The notes below the pieces were generated by a model that was not told the origin of the DNA, ran no database searches, and saw only the letters and a program-made list of their open reading frames with translations. Shown here piece after piece: positions 43,631 to 51,718 of a DNA stretch of 64,000 nt. Both the position numbers and the translations under genes were made by a program. This DNA comes from Hyphomicrobiaceae bacterium. Lineage in GTDB: Bacteria; Pseudomonadota; Alphaproteobacteria; Rhizobiales; Methyloligellaceae. Within the stretch, counting starts at the first letter, position 1; each line of letters opens with the position of its first letter. The DNA is taken from contig JACKJS010000002.1 of assembly GCA_020637815.1 (NCBI GenBank), positions 248,001-312,000 on the forward strand. Direction: 5' to 3'.

Positions 43631-44401
43631 ATGAGTGGAGAAAAGGGCATCGCGGCGCGGGCGCGCATTAGCCTCTGGTTCGGCATACTTCTTTCAACGG
43701 CGATATTTGTCGCGTCTCCGGCGCGCGCGCAGTACTACGTCCGGTCGCCGGATGTCGAAAAGGGCGAGTTCAAGCTCGAAGAGCATGGCGCTGTGTATTT
43801 CGGACCGGGTGAGGACGAAAGGCGGCGACAGACGCACGAACTAGAGGCGATTTATGGCTTCACGGATCGATGGGAAGGAATAGTCGAGACGACCTTCCGG
43901 CAGAACATCGGCGACGATTTCAAGGCGCACCGGGTAGAGCTCGGCGCTCAATACGAGTTCGTTGAGCGACATGGCGACGGTCTTGGCCTTGCATTTCGGA
44001 CGCTCTACGAATTTGCGCTTCAAAGCGGGGATCCCGACGAAATCCTGTTCGGACCCGTCGGGAAATATGTGTGGGGACCGGACTCGTTGACGGTGAATAC
44101 GTTCTTCGTGGGCCAGGTCGGCGACCATCAGGACATCGACAGTCTGGAATTCAAGGGTGCTTGGCGGGTCAAGCACGAATTCAATGAGACGTGGGCGCTC
44201 GGAATTGAGGGCTACAGCGAGATCGAAGACCTATCCCATGCGGGGACTTTCGACCAACAGAAGCACCGGTTGGGGCCCGTCGCTTATCTGGAACTCGGGG
44301 ACGCCATGCCCAAATGGGAATTCGCGGCGGGCGCGCTGTTTGGCGTATCGGATGCCACGTCCGATGTGACCCTCAAATTCGATATTGAGGCCGAATTCTA
44401 G
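43631..44401 (+). CDS. Putative outer-membrane beta-barrel protein
   Basis: The 256-aa protein has a signal peptide (about residues 1-35, ISLWFGILLSTAIFVASPAR) and then alternating polar/aromatic strands typical of small barrels (FKLEEHGAVYFGPG, YGFTDRWEGIVETTFR, VELGAQYEFVER, LGLAFRTLYEFAL, EFAAGALFGVSDATSD). It ends in FDIEAEF; a C-terminal Phe is the usual BAM recognition residue. A longer frame begins at TTG 43616, but ATG 43631 with GGGGG upstream is preferred. Its stop codon overlaps the leuB stop on the opposite strand by 3 nt. Function unknown. Confidence 0.72.
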   Translation: MSGEKGIAARARISLWFGILLSTAIFVASPARAQYYVRSPDVEKGEFKLEEHGAVYFGPGEDERRRQTHELEAIYGFTDRWEGIVETTFRQNIGDDFKAHRVELGAQYEFVERHGDGLGLAFRTLYEFALQSGDPDEILFGPVGKYVWGPDSLTVNTFFVGQVGDHQDIDSLEFKGAWRVKHEFNETWALGIEGYSEIEDLSHAGTFDQQKHRLGPVAYLELGDAMPKWEFAAGALFGVSDATSDVTLKFDIEAEF

Positions 44402-45495
44402 CCGAGCGCTGCGATGACGGCATCGCCCATCTCGCGCGTCCCCACGATCTTGCAGCCCTCTTGAGCGATGTCGCCGGTGCGAATGCCCTGGTCGAGCACA
44501 TCCGCGATGGCCTTCTCGACCTTGTCGGCAAGCGCGCCCTGGTCGAACGAGTAGCGCAGACACATGGCGAAGCTGGCGATAGTGGCGATGGGGTTCGCCT
44601 TGTTCTGACCGGCGATGTCTGGGGCCGAACCGTGCACGGGCTCGTACATGGCCGGGCGCTTGCCGCTTTCGTCCGCCGCGCCGAGGGACGCGGACGGCAG
44701 CATGCCCAGCGACCCGGTCGCCATGGCCGCTTCGTCGGACAGCACGTCGCCGAACAGATTGTCGGTCACGATCACGTCGAACTGCTTCGGCGCGCGCACG
44801 AGCTGCATGGCGCAGTTGTCGGCGAGGATGTGCTCGAGCTTCACGTCGGCATAGCGGGCCTTATGCACCTGCGTGACGACTTCATTCCACAAGACGCCCG
44901 TCTTCATGACGTTGCGCTTCTCGGCGGAGTGAACAAGGTTTCCGCGCTTCCGGGCCATGTCGAAGGCCACGTCGGCGATGCGCTCGATTTCGTAGGTTTC
45001 GTAGACTTGCGTATCGACGGCGCGCTTTTGGCCGTTGCCAAGATCGGTGATCTCCTTGGGCTCGCCGAAATAGACGCCGCCGGTCAGTTCGCGCACGATC
45101 ATGATGTCGAGGCCTTCCACCAGTTCGCGCTTGAGCGAGGAGGCGTCGGCCAGCGCCGGATAGCAGATTGCGGGCCGCAGATTCGCGAAGAGCTGGAGGT
45201 CCTTGCGCAGACGCAGGAGGCCGGCTTCAGGCCGTTTGTCATACGGAACGGCATCCCATTTGGGGCCGCCAACGGCGCCCAGCATCACCGCGTCCGCGGC
45301 ATGGGCAGTCTTCATGGCGTCTTCGGAGATGGCCTCGCCATGGACGTCGTAGGCGCAGCCGCCCACAAGGTCGCTCTCCGTCTCGATGGATGCCGCGCCG
45401 GTGCCGTTCACCCAGTCGATCAGGCGCGTCACCTCGCCCATGACCTCGGTGCCAATGCCGTCGCCGGGAAGAAGTAAGAGTTTGAATGAAGCCAT
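44398..45495 (-). CDS. leuB: 3-isopropylmalate dehydrogenase
   Basis: Oxidative decarboxylation of 3-isopropylmalate in leucine synthesis. The 365-aa protein starts LLLLPGDGIGTEVM and has the substrate motif LLRLRKDLQLFANLRPA, the YETYEIERIADVAFDMARKR segment, VTDNLFGDVLSDEAAMATGS (metal-binding Asp residues) and EPVHGSAPDIAGQNKANPIA. It is followed on the other strand, with overlapping stops, by the barrel gene. leuD and leuC lie upstream but are separated by other genes. Confidence 0.97.
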   Translation of the reverse strand: MASFKLLLLPGDGIGTEVMGEVTRLIDWVNGTGAASIETESDLVGGCAYDVHGEAISEDAMKTAHAADAVMLGAVGGPKWDAVPYDKRPEAGLLRLRKDLQLFANLRPAICYPALADASSLKRELVEGLDIMIVRELTGGVYFGEPKEITDLGNGQKRAVDTQVYETYEIERIADVAFDMARKRGNLVHSAEKRNVMKTGVLWNEVVTQVHKARYADVKLEHILADNCAMQLVRAPKQFDVIVTDNLFGDVLSDEAAMATGSLGMLPSASLGAADESGKRPAMYEPVHGSAPDIAGQNKANPIATIASFAMCLRYSFDQGALADKVEKAIADVLDQGIRTGDIAQEGCKIVGTREMGDAVIAALG

Positions 45496-45579
45496 GATGT
45501 TCCGTCCGCCCTATGCTAAAGCATCCACCGTCTCGCGCCGGAACGAGTCCGGCGGCGTTTTGGGTAGCGGGAGTAGGTC

Positions 45580-46011
45580 ATGCTGACAAGGGTAACCTTC
45601 GCTCTTCTCGTGCTCGTCGTCAGTGCGAGCCTGGCGTTTGCGCAAGACGCGCAGCCGGAGGCGACGATCCTGAGTCTCGGTCTCACCGACCGCAAAGTCG
45701 ACAAGACCGATCTCATGAAGCGCATGATGCTGCCGAAACCGCGTTTCGACTCGCCGGGCATCGCCTATGGCTGGGTGGCCCATGCCAAGAAGGGCGACCA
45801 TGTCGAGGTTCATCTGAAAAAGGACGGCGAGTCCCTGATGCACAATCTCCGCGACGTCACCGAGGACGACGCGGACGTGCTTCTGATGGCAGGCAAGACG
45901 GGCGTGCCGGCTGGCGGCTGGCCCAAAGGGCAATACACCGCGAAGGTGACCGTCACCCGTGGCGACAAGGTTGTCGACGAGAAGGAAACCGATCCGATCC
46001 CGTTCGAGTAG
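45580..46011 (+). CDS. Secreted hypothetical protein
   Basis: Not recognised. The 143-aa protein has a clear signal peptide (residues 1-21, VTFALLVLVVSASLAFA, cleavage before QDAQPEA) and a mature part with alternating strands (GIAYGWVAHAKKGDHVEVHL, GQYTAKVTVTRGDKVVDEKE) suggesting an immunoglobulin-like beta-sandwich; this fold is a guess. It is the only plus-strand gene between leuB and leuD, ends 3 nt from the convergent leuD stop, and starts 84 nt from leuB on the divergent side. Confidence 0.72.
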   Translation: MLTRVTFALLVLVVSASLAFAQDAQPEATILSLGLTDRKVDKTDLMKRMMLPKPRFDSPGIAYGWVAHAKKGDHVEVHLKKDGESLMHNLRDVTEDDADVLLMAGKTGVPAGGWPKGQYTAKVTVTRGDKVVDEKETDPIPFE

Positions 46012-46014
46012 GCC

Positions 46015-46620
46015 TTAGGCCCAAGGGCGCGCCAGGGCCGTCTTCTGCTCGTAGGCGTCGATATGCTGGGCCTTCTCCATGGTCAGGCCGATATCGTCAA
46101 GGCCTTCGATCAGGCAGCGCTTGCGGTGCGGATCGACGTCGAAATGGATCTTGCCGCCATCGGGGCCGGAGATCTCCTGCGCTTCGAGGTCGATCGTCAG
46201 GCGCGCATTGTCGCCGCGCGCGGCATCGTCGATCAGCTTGTCGATCTCGTTCTGCGGCAGGACGATGGGCAGAATGCCGTTCTTGAAGCAGTTGTTGTAG
46301 AAGATGTCCGCGAAGGACGGCGCGATGATGCAGCGGAAGCCGAAATCGAGCAGGGCCCAGGGCGCGTGCTCGCGCGAAGAGCCACAGCCGAAATTCTCGC
46401 CGGCGATCAGGATCTGCGCCTTCGTGTAGGGCTCCTGGTGGAGCACGAAATCGGGGTCCTTGGTGCCGTTCTCGTCATAGCGCAGCTCGGCAAACAGGCC
46501 CTCGCCAAGGCCGGTGCGCTTGATCGTCTTCAAATATTGCTTTGGAATGATCATGTCCGTGTCGACATTGATCATCGGCAGATGGGCGGCGATGCCCGTC
46601 AGTGTCGTGAATTTTTCCAT
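46015..46620 (-). CDS. leuD: 3-isopropylmalate dehydratase small subunit
   Basis: LeuD forms the swivelling domain of isopropylmalate isomerase with LeuC. The 201-aa protein begins MEKFTTLTGIAAHLPMINVD and carries DTDMIIPKQYLKTIKRTG, LIAGENFGCGSSREHAPWAL and FADIFYNNCFKNGILPIVLP, all family signatures. It ends with a diverged tail. It is separated from leuC by four genes or gaps, including two zincin-like proteins. Confidence 0.97.
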   Translation of the reverse strand: MEKFTTLTGIAAHLPMINVDTDMIIPKQYLKTIKRTGLGEGLFAELRYDENGTKDPDFVLHQEPYTKAQILIAGENFGCGSSREHAPWALLDFGFRCIIAPSFADIFYNNCFKNGILPIVLPQNEIDKLIDDAARGDNARLTIDLEAQEISGPDGGKIHFDVDPHRKRCLIEGLDDIGLTMEKAQHIDAYEQKTALARPWA

Positions 46621-46815
46621 GATGAACCTCTATTCCGCCAGCCATATAGAGCTTTCCGGAGCGACTTTCCACCGTCACAGTCCCACACTGATTCCGGATC
46701 GCGGGGTGGTGCTGCGGCCAAGGGCCGAGCCGCCCTTCACCATCGTGGGTTTTTCGATCGTCTTCGGGGTCGTCCGGCCGAGAATCGCTCGGATATTCCA
46801 AGGCCGCGCGAAGTT

Positions 46816-46837
46816 GGCCGTCCTTAGTTGGACGGCC
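46816..46837 (-). terminator. GC-rich hairpin enclosing the stop codon of the metalloprotease-like gene
   Basis: GGCCGTCC (46816-46823) pairs with GGACGGCC (46830-46837); the loop contains the gene's TAA stop (46824-46826 on the minus strand). No U-tract follows, so it may stabilise the mRNA end or act with Rho rather than terminate by itself. Confidence 0.4.
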
Positions 46838-47417
46838 CCAGCGATAGCGGCTTGGCGCCGGTGCTCGCCGCCTGCTGCGACCCGTTGACGAGTTCGCGAT
46901 AATAGGACCGCATGGTGGTGCAACGCTTGGGTCCGGGCGGATGCACGGCATCGCCCTTCAGCTGGGAAATGAACGTGCAGATCTCTTCCATGCCTTGGGC
47001 ATCGAGCCAGCCCCAGCGCACGCCGCGACGGATGGCGAAGAGATCGGCCTTTGTCTCGCTAGCGCCGATGAACTGGTGCCCGCATTCATGGGAGTAGATA
47101 TAGAGCTTCACCTGGGTGGACAGTCCACGGATCTTCGCCGTGTTCAGGATGAGGAAGCCGGGAAAAGCGCCGCCCCAGCTGTCGAAATCCGGGTTCAGGA
47201 CCGTCGGCCGCGTGCCGCAATTGACCGCGTTGCCGTCGATCTTGAGCGCGCCGTGCGGGATCTCTTTGGTCTGCGGGCCGGCCTGCTTCATATATTGCTG
47301 GACGGACGGGCCGTCGGTGCTGCTGCCGCGATAGACAAATTCCTGCGCATCCGCCGTGCCGCTCAGGCCGGCGAGGCCCAAAAGCGCGGCGGCAAACGCC
47401 GCAACCCGCATCCCCAT
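46824..47417 (-). CDS. Secreted putative zinc metalloprotease-like protein (HExxH)
   Basis: The 197-aa form starts at ATG 47417 (a second ATG follows two codons later) and has a signal peptide (about residues 1-25, AAALLGLAGLSGTADA). An HExxH zinc motif is seen as HECGH at 110-114 in LYIYSHECGHQFIG, with Glu121 of ASETKAD suitably placed as a third ligand or helper. The segment FPGFLILNTAKIRGLSTQVK precedes it. The cysteines at 67, 112, 147 and about 168 suggest disulfides. It is small for a protease, so the activity is inferred from the motif only. I do not recognise the family. Confidence 0.72.
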   Translation of the reverse strand: MGMRVAAFAAALLGLAGLSGTADAQEFVYRGSSTDGPSVQQYMKQAGPQTKEIPHGALKIDGNAVNCGTRPTVLNPDFDSWGGAFPGFLILNTAKIRGLSTQVKLYIYSHECGHQFIGASETKADLFAIRRGVRWGWLDAQGMEEICTFISQLKGDAVHPPGPKRCTTMRSYYRELVNGSQQAASTGAKPLSLGPSN

Positions 47418-47532
47418 GACGGAACGTGCCCCGAAAATTGAATTGTCCCTCAACATTCCGCATCACTGTAAAGCGGGAAAGGTGTCTAGACAATGACCAC
47501 GGATTGTCACGCCGGAACCGGACTGGCTTGGC

Positions 47533-47931
47533 TCAGTGGGCCGCTTCGGACTCGATGCGTTCCATGTCGTCGTCGGACAGGCCGAAATGGTGCCCGATCT
47601 CGTGGATCAGGACATGGGCGATGACGGCATCCAAATCGTCGTCATGCGTTTCCCAATAGGCGAGGATCGGGCGGCGGTAGAGGAAGATCATCTCCGGAAG
47701 CGGGGAGACGTCCAGCACGCTCTGCCGGGTCAGATCGACGCCGTGATAAAGGCCGAGCAGGTCGTAGTGGGACGCGATATTGAGCGCCCTGAGCACTTCG
47801 TTGGCCGGAAAATCCTCGACCCGGATGACGACGTCCCTTGTCATGTCCCGGAATTCGGCCGGGAGACGCGCGAAGGTGTCGTTGGCGATGACCTCGAAAT
47901 GGGCGAGGTCCGGATGCCGGTCCATGCTCAT
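47533..47931 (-). CDS. Metallopeptidase family protein (zincin-like, MinI/DUF1025 type)
   Basis: The 132-aa cytosolic protein starts at ATG 47931 (MSMDRHPDLAHFEVIANDTF), 8 nt after the methyltransferase stop. It contains an HExxH motif at residues 110-114 (HVLIHEIGHHFGLSDDDME) near the C-terminus, as in the small zincin_1 family, whose members are about 120-130 aa. The longer frame adds 18 residues overlapping the upstream gene and is not supported. Physiological substrate is unknown for the family. Confidence 0.88.
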   Translation of the reverse strand: MSMDRHPDLAHFEVIANDTFARLPAEFRDMTRDVVIRVEDFPANEVLRALNIASHYDLLGLYHGVDLTRQSVLDVSPLPEMIFLYRRPILAYWETHDDDLDAVIAHVLIHEIGHHFGLSDDDMERIESEAAH

Positions 47932-47938
47932 GGTCCGC

Positions 47939-48724
47939 CTATGTCTTCGGTGCGGTCCGGCCGAGTGAGCCGGGCTTTCGGGCAAGAATGATGGCCTCGC
48001 GCAGGGTGAAGGTTAGGCCGTCGTGCTCTTCGCGGGGCCGCAGCAGGCCGCGCAAGGGCTCGGCCTCCAGCATCTCCTTGAGCCGGGCAACCGTGTCGTC
48101 CGCGCAGCGCATGCGCGCGACCCACGCATCGAAGCCGATATCCTGATCCATCACCTCCGCCGAGACCGGCTCGAGACCGGCCGCATCGATCAGCGCACAC
48201 CATTCGGGCAGCGACAGCGCCCGGCCGTGACTCGGGTCGCGCAACTTCTCGAAGGCGTTGTAGGCCGCGGCCAGGTCCGCATCGTCGGGCGAGACGTTGT
48301 CGACGAGAGCGAAGGTGCCGCCGGGGATCATCACGCGCGCGGATTCGCGCACGAAGTCCTTCGGCTTCGGGAAATGGTGCGCCGCGAGCCGGCAGGTCAC
48401 GAGGTGAAAGCTCGTATCGGGAAACGGCAGGTCCTGGGCGTTGGCCTGGCGCGTGACGACGTTGCCGAGGCCGCGCTCCTTGGCGAGCCGCCGGACCTCG
48501 GCCAGCATTTGCGGCGTGATATCGCTGGCCGTCGATTTGGCGATCTTGGGCGCGAAGGCGAGCGCCGTGTGGCCCGCGCCCGTGGCGATATCGAGCTGCC
48601 GCCAGGTCTGCATCGGCGCGATCAGCTCCGTCAGCCGCGCGAGCGACGGACCCTCGGCATGGACGGCGCAGGCCGCGTAGTCGGCCGCGGCCTCACCGAA
48701 TTTCTTTTGGACGAGGGAGGTCAT
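47939..48724 (-). CDS. Class I SAM-dependent methyltransferase (UbiE-like)
   Basis: The 261-aa enzyme starts at ATG 48724 (MTSLVQKKFGEAAADYAACA), after GGGAAG; the longer frame runs back into leuC and is spurious. SAM-binding motif I is LDIATGAGHTALAFAP, the acidic loop follows in ASDITPQMLAEVRR, post-I is NAQDLPFPDTSFHLVTCRLA, and motif III is MIPGGTFALVDNV. The N-terminal FGxxAxxY resembles the UbiE/small-molecule group. The substrate cannot be named. It lies between leuC and the zincin gene, and co-transcription is likely. Confidence 0.85.
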   Translation of the reverse strand: MTSLVQKKFGEAAADYAACAVHAEGPSLARLTELIAPMQTWRQLDIATGAGHTALAFAPKIAKSTASDITPQMLAEVRRLAKERGLGNVVTRQANAQDLPFPDTSFHLVTCRLAAHHFPKPKDFVRESARVMIPGGTFALVDNVSPDDADLAAAYNAFEKLRDPSHGRALSLPEWCALIDAAGLEPVSAEVMDQDIGFDAWVARMRCADDTVARLKEMLEAEPLRGLLRPREEHDGLTFTLREAIILARKPGSLGRTAPKT

Positions 48725-48764
48725 ACCGCTTCCCGTCTGGATGGGAGGTCTCCGAAGAGGCCCC

Positions 48765-50171
48765 CTATTGCATGTCGCGGATGTCGACGAAATGACCCGC
48801 GATGGCCGCCGCCGCCGCCATTTGCGGCGAGACCAGGTGGGTCCGGCCGAGACGGCCCTGACGGCCCTCGAAATTGCGGTTCGAGGTGGACGCACACCGC
48901 TCGCCCGGCGCCAGCTTGTCCGGGTTCATGGCCAGGCACATGGAGCAGCCCGGCTCGCGCCATTCGAAGCCGGCGGCGGTGAAGATCTTGTCGAGACCTT
49001 CTTCCTCGGCCTGCAGCTTCACGAGGCCCGAGCCCGGCACGATCATGGCGTTGAGGTTCTCGTTGACATGCTTGCCCGCGACGACTTCGGCCACAGCGCG
49101 CAGATCCTCGATTCGCCCGTTGGTGCAGGAGCCGATGAAGATACGGTCGAGCGCGATGTCGGTGATCTTCTCGCCGCCCTTGAGCCCCATATAGTCGAGG
49201 GCGCGGACCGCGGCCTTGCGCTTGGTTTCGTCGGCGATGTCTTCCGGGTTGGGCACGCGGCCAGCCACGGACACGACCTGCTCGGGGCTCGTGCCCCACG
49301 AGACGATCGGCGGCAGGTTGGCCGCATCGAGAATGACCTCGGCGTCGAAATGGGCGCCGTCGTCCGTGTACAGCTTCTCCCAATGGGCTTTGGCCACTTC
49401 GAAGGCGGCGCCTTTCGGCGTGCGGGGGCGGCCCATGATGTAGTCGAAGGTCTTCTGGTCGGGCGCGATTAGGCCGGCGCGGGCGCCGCCCTCGATCGAC
49501 ATGTTGCAGACGGTCATGCGGCCTTCCATGGACAGATCTCGGATGGCTTCGCCCGCATATTCGATGACGTGGCCGGTGCCGCCGGCCGTGCCGATCTCGC
49601 CGATGATGGCAAGGATGATGTCTTTCGCGGTGACGTGATGGGGCAGCTTGCCGTCCACGCGCACCAGCATGTTCTTGGCCTTCTGCTGGATCAGCGTCTG
49701 CGTCGCCAGCACGTGCTCCACCTCGGAGGTGCCGATACCGTGGGCCAGCGCGCCGAACGCGCCATGGGTCGAGGTGTGGCTGTCGCCGCATACGATGGTG
49801 GTGCCGGGCAGGGTGAAGCCTTGCTCCGGGCCGACCACGTGGACGATGCCCTGGCGCTTGTCGAGCTCGTGATAGTAGTCGATGCCGAAATCCTCGGCGT
49901 TCTTGGCCAGCGCCGCGACCTGCGTCGCCGAATCCGGATCGTCGATGCCCTTGGAACGGTCCGTGGTCGGCACGTTGTGGTCGACGACGGCGAGCGTCTT
50001 CTCGGGCGCGCGCACCTTGCGGCCGGCCATGCGCAGGCCCTCGAAGGCCTGCGGGCTCGTGACCTCGTGGACGAGATGGCGGTCGATATAGATGAGGCTG
50101 GTTCCGTCGGGAGCCTCGTGGACCAGATGTTCGTCCCAGATCTTGTCGTAGAGCGTGCGGGGTTTCGCCAT
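48765..50171 (-). CDS. leuC: 3-isopropylmalate dehydratase large subunit
   Basis: Aconitase-family [4Fe-4S] enzyme isomerising isopropylmalate with LeuD. The 468-aa protein has the cluster cysteines in IGSCTNGRIEDLR and GCSMCLAMNPDKL (plus an earlier Cys), and CGDSHTSTHGAFGALAHGIG and PGSGLVKLQAEEEGLD. The start at ATG 50171 (MAKPRTLYDKIWDEHLVHEA) fits the family, but the bases directly upstream are a 19-bp tandem repeat with no strong ribosome site. Confidence 0.97.
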   Translation of the reverse strand: MAKPRTLYDKIWDEHLVHEAPDGTSLIYIDRHLVHEVTSPQAFEGLRMAGRKVRAPEKTLAVVDHNVPTTDRSKGIDDPDSATQVAALAKNAEDFGIDYYHELDKRQGIVHVVGPEQGFTLPGTTIVCGDSHTSTHGAFGALAHGIGTSEVEHVLATQTLIQQKAKNMLVRVDGKLPHHVTAKDIILAIIGEIGTAGGTGHVIEYAGEAIRDLSMEGRMTVCNMSIEGGARAGLIAPDQKTFDYIMGRPRTPKGAAFEVAKAHWEKLYTDDGAHFDAEVILDAANLPPIVSWGTSPEQVVSVAGRVPNPEDIADETKRKAAVRALDYMGLKGGEKITDIALDRIFIGSCTNGRIEDLRAVAEVVAGKHVNENLNAMIVPGSGLVKLQAEEEGLDKIFTAAGFEWREPGCSMCLAMNPDKLAPGERCASTSNRNFEGRQGRLGRTHLVSPQMAAAAAIAGHFVDIRDMQ

Positions 50172-50219
50172 GGGTGTGAACTCAGCGATTGGGTGTGAAC
50201 TCAGCGATTTGAACTCAGC
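50172..50219. repeat. 19-bp tandem repeat abutting the leuC start codon
   Basis: GGGTGTGAACTCAGCGATT occurs twice in direct succession (50172-50190 and 50191-50209), followed by a 10-nt partial third copy (50210-50219). The first unit begins at the base next to the leuC ATG, so the repeat forms its translation-initiation leader. Confidence 0.85.
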
Positions 50220-50342
50220 CTTCGATTTCTACCGCCTGAGATGGCGATTGAATCGGGAATTTCCAACTCTGTGACAGCTGCCGGCCAGTCGGGGCCGAGG
50301 CGCACCGCCACACAATCGAATGGACCTATGTTACGCGGGATG

Positions 50343-50363
50343 TGGCCGGCACGAGGCCGGCCA
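50343..50363 (-). terminator. Strong GC hairpin downstream of rplS
   Basis: GGCCGGC (50344-50350) pairs with GCCGGCC (50356-50362) around a 5-nt loop, 14 nt past the rplS stop. There is no U-tract on the minus strand, so it may be a Rho-assisted or mRNA-stabilising stem. It separates rplS from leuC. Confidence 0.45.
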
Positions 50364-50376
50364 TCGCCACGGACGG

Positions 50377-51060
50377 CTACGCGTCTTTGGTCTCGGCCGT
50401 TTCGGCTTCGTCGTCCCCGGCGGGAACTTCGTCGGCCGTGGTCTCCGCCATCAGCGCGAGCGCCTTGGAGCTCCAGTCGTTGTCTTCGATCTGGCTGCCA
50501 AGCGAGAGCTTGTCGGCGATATAGGCGATGCCGTCGTCGCTCAGATTGGCGATCTGATCGAACTTGGTGACGCCGAGCTTGTGCAGCTTCTTCTCGAGAT
50601 CCTCGGTGATCCCGGCGATGAGCTTGAGATCGTCCGGCTCGCCCTTTGGCTTGGTGAAGCCCTTGAAGCCGTGAGTCTTCTTGCCCTTGGCGTCGGCGCG
50701 GGTGTCGCGGCGCTCCGGAATACGGGCGGACTTCCCGCGGCGGCCACGCAAATAGTAGAGCTTGGCCCGGCGCACGCGGCCATGGCGGACGACTTCGATG
50801 GAATCGATCAGCGGCGAGTGGATCGGGAACACGCGTTCCACGCCCTCGCCGTAGGAAATCTTGCGGACGGTGAAGTTCTCGTGGATACCGCCACCGGCAC
50901 GGCCGATGCACACGCCTTCATAGGCCTGGATGCGCGAACGCTCGCCTTCCACAACCTTCACGTTGACGCGGACGGTGTCGCCAGGGCCGAATTCGGGCAC
51001 GCTGCGTGTGTTGAGACGTTCGGCGACCTGCTCTTTCTCGAGCTCGGCAATAATGTTCAT
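50377..51060 (-). CDS. rplS: 50S ribosomal protein L19 with a C-terminal HhH-like extension
   Basis: L19 lies at the 30S-50S interface. Residues 1-120 are a full canonical L19 (MNIIAELEKEQVAERLNTRS; GIHENFTVRKISYGEGVERV; KLYYLRGRRGKSARIPER). ATG 51060 is preferred, with AAAGG upstream. The protein is 227 aa, about 100 longer than usual. After a basic linker (121-140), residues 142-196 (DDLKLIAGITEDLEKKLHKL, then GVTKFDQIANL and DDGIAYIADKLSL) have the helix-hairpin-helix-like pattern seen as an add-on in some alphaproteobacterial L21 and NADH-dehydrogenase-associated proteins. An acidic tail follows. The function of the extension is unknown. Confidence 0.93.
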   Translation of the reverse strand: MNIIAELEKEQVAERLNTRSVPEFGPGDTVRVNVKVVEGERSRIQAYEGVCIGRAGGGIHENFTVRKISYGEGVERVFPIHSPLIDSIEVVRHGRVRRAKLYYLRGRRGKSARIPERRDTRADAKGKKTHGFKGFTKPKGEPDDLKLIAGITEDLEKKLHKLGVTKFDQIANLSDDGIAYIADKLSLGSQIEDNDWSSKALALMAETTADEVPAGDDEAETAETKDA

Positions 51061-51249
51061 CGTACTACCTTTCACGGGCGCCTGCGTTGAGAGCCTCCGG
51101 CCCCACTGCGAACGCCATTCTTTTTGATTTGATCTTGTTGATAAATCTAAACGTTACGGGCCGCCGAATGGTTTTCCGGCAGCCTCGCGGGGATTTCCTA
51201 CCCGAGGAATCCGCGCTTGTCGATGGTTTTCGGGCCGGAGACCGTCCGG

Positions 51250-51573
51250 CTACTGCGTGCGGTCGAGGCTGCGGATATAGGCGATGACGTTGCGCAACTC
51301 GTCCTGCTCCAGAACGATGTTCGGCATGGTGGGATGGGAGCTCTGAAGCCAAACGGACAGGGCGTATTCGGTCATGCCCGGCGTGTTCGCGACCTCTTGG
51401 AAGGGCGTCGCGCCTGCGGCAGAGGAAAGATCCTCGCCCGCCTGCACCGCATGACACTGCGCGCAGACCTGTTCGGCATAGGTTTTTCCGGCGGCAGGGT
51501 CCGCATCCTGCGCGTTCGCAGTCGCCACAAGGCCCAGCATCATCGCGGCGGTGAAGGCAATCCGTCCCAACAT
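51250..51573 (-). CDS. Periplasmic c-type cytochrome (class I, monoheme)
   Basis: The 107-aa protein starts at ATG 51573 after AAGGAGA; the longer open frame is an overlap with trmD. It has a signal peptide (residues 1-22, IAFTAAMMLGLVATANA) and one heme-binding CAQCH at residues 37-41, with Met83 (HPTMPNIVL) as the probable sixth ligand. Length and the IAYIRSL C-terminal helix fit small class I cytochromes c. It lies between trmD and rplS, where no cytochrome is expected. Electron partner unknown. Confidence 0.9.
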   Translation of the reverse strand: MLGRIAFTAAMMLGLVATANAQDADPAAGKTYAEQVCAQCHAVQAGEDLSSAAGATPFQEVANTPGMTEYALSVWLQSSHPTMPNIVLEQDELRNVIAYIRSLDRTQ

Positions 51574-51718
51574 GGCAAATCTCCTTTGCGTCCCAGTCTT
51601 TTGGTTGCCGATCAGTCGGCGCTGGCCATGTGTTCCTGGGTTGAAGACTTGGTGCCTGGCCCGGCTGCGACAATGATGCGGATCAATTCGGCGTTGTAGA
51701 GGCTGGGCTCGTCGCTCC

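Noticed and set aside
46675..46923. 82-codon frame between leuD and the HECGH-protein gene
   Set aside because: It overlaps the end of the secreted protein gene and has no ribosome site. Part of it (ILGRTTPKTIEKPTMVKG) looks protein-like but may only reflect composition. Could be a decayed gene; not supported.
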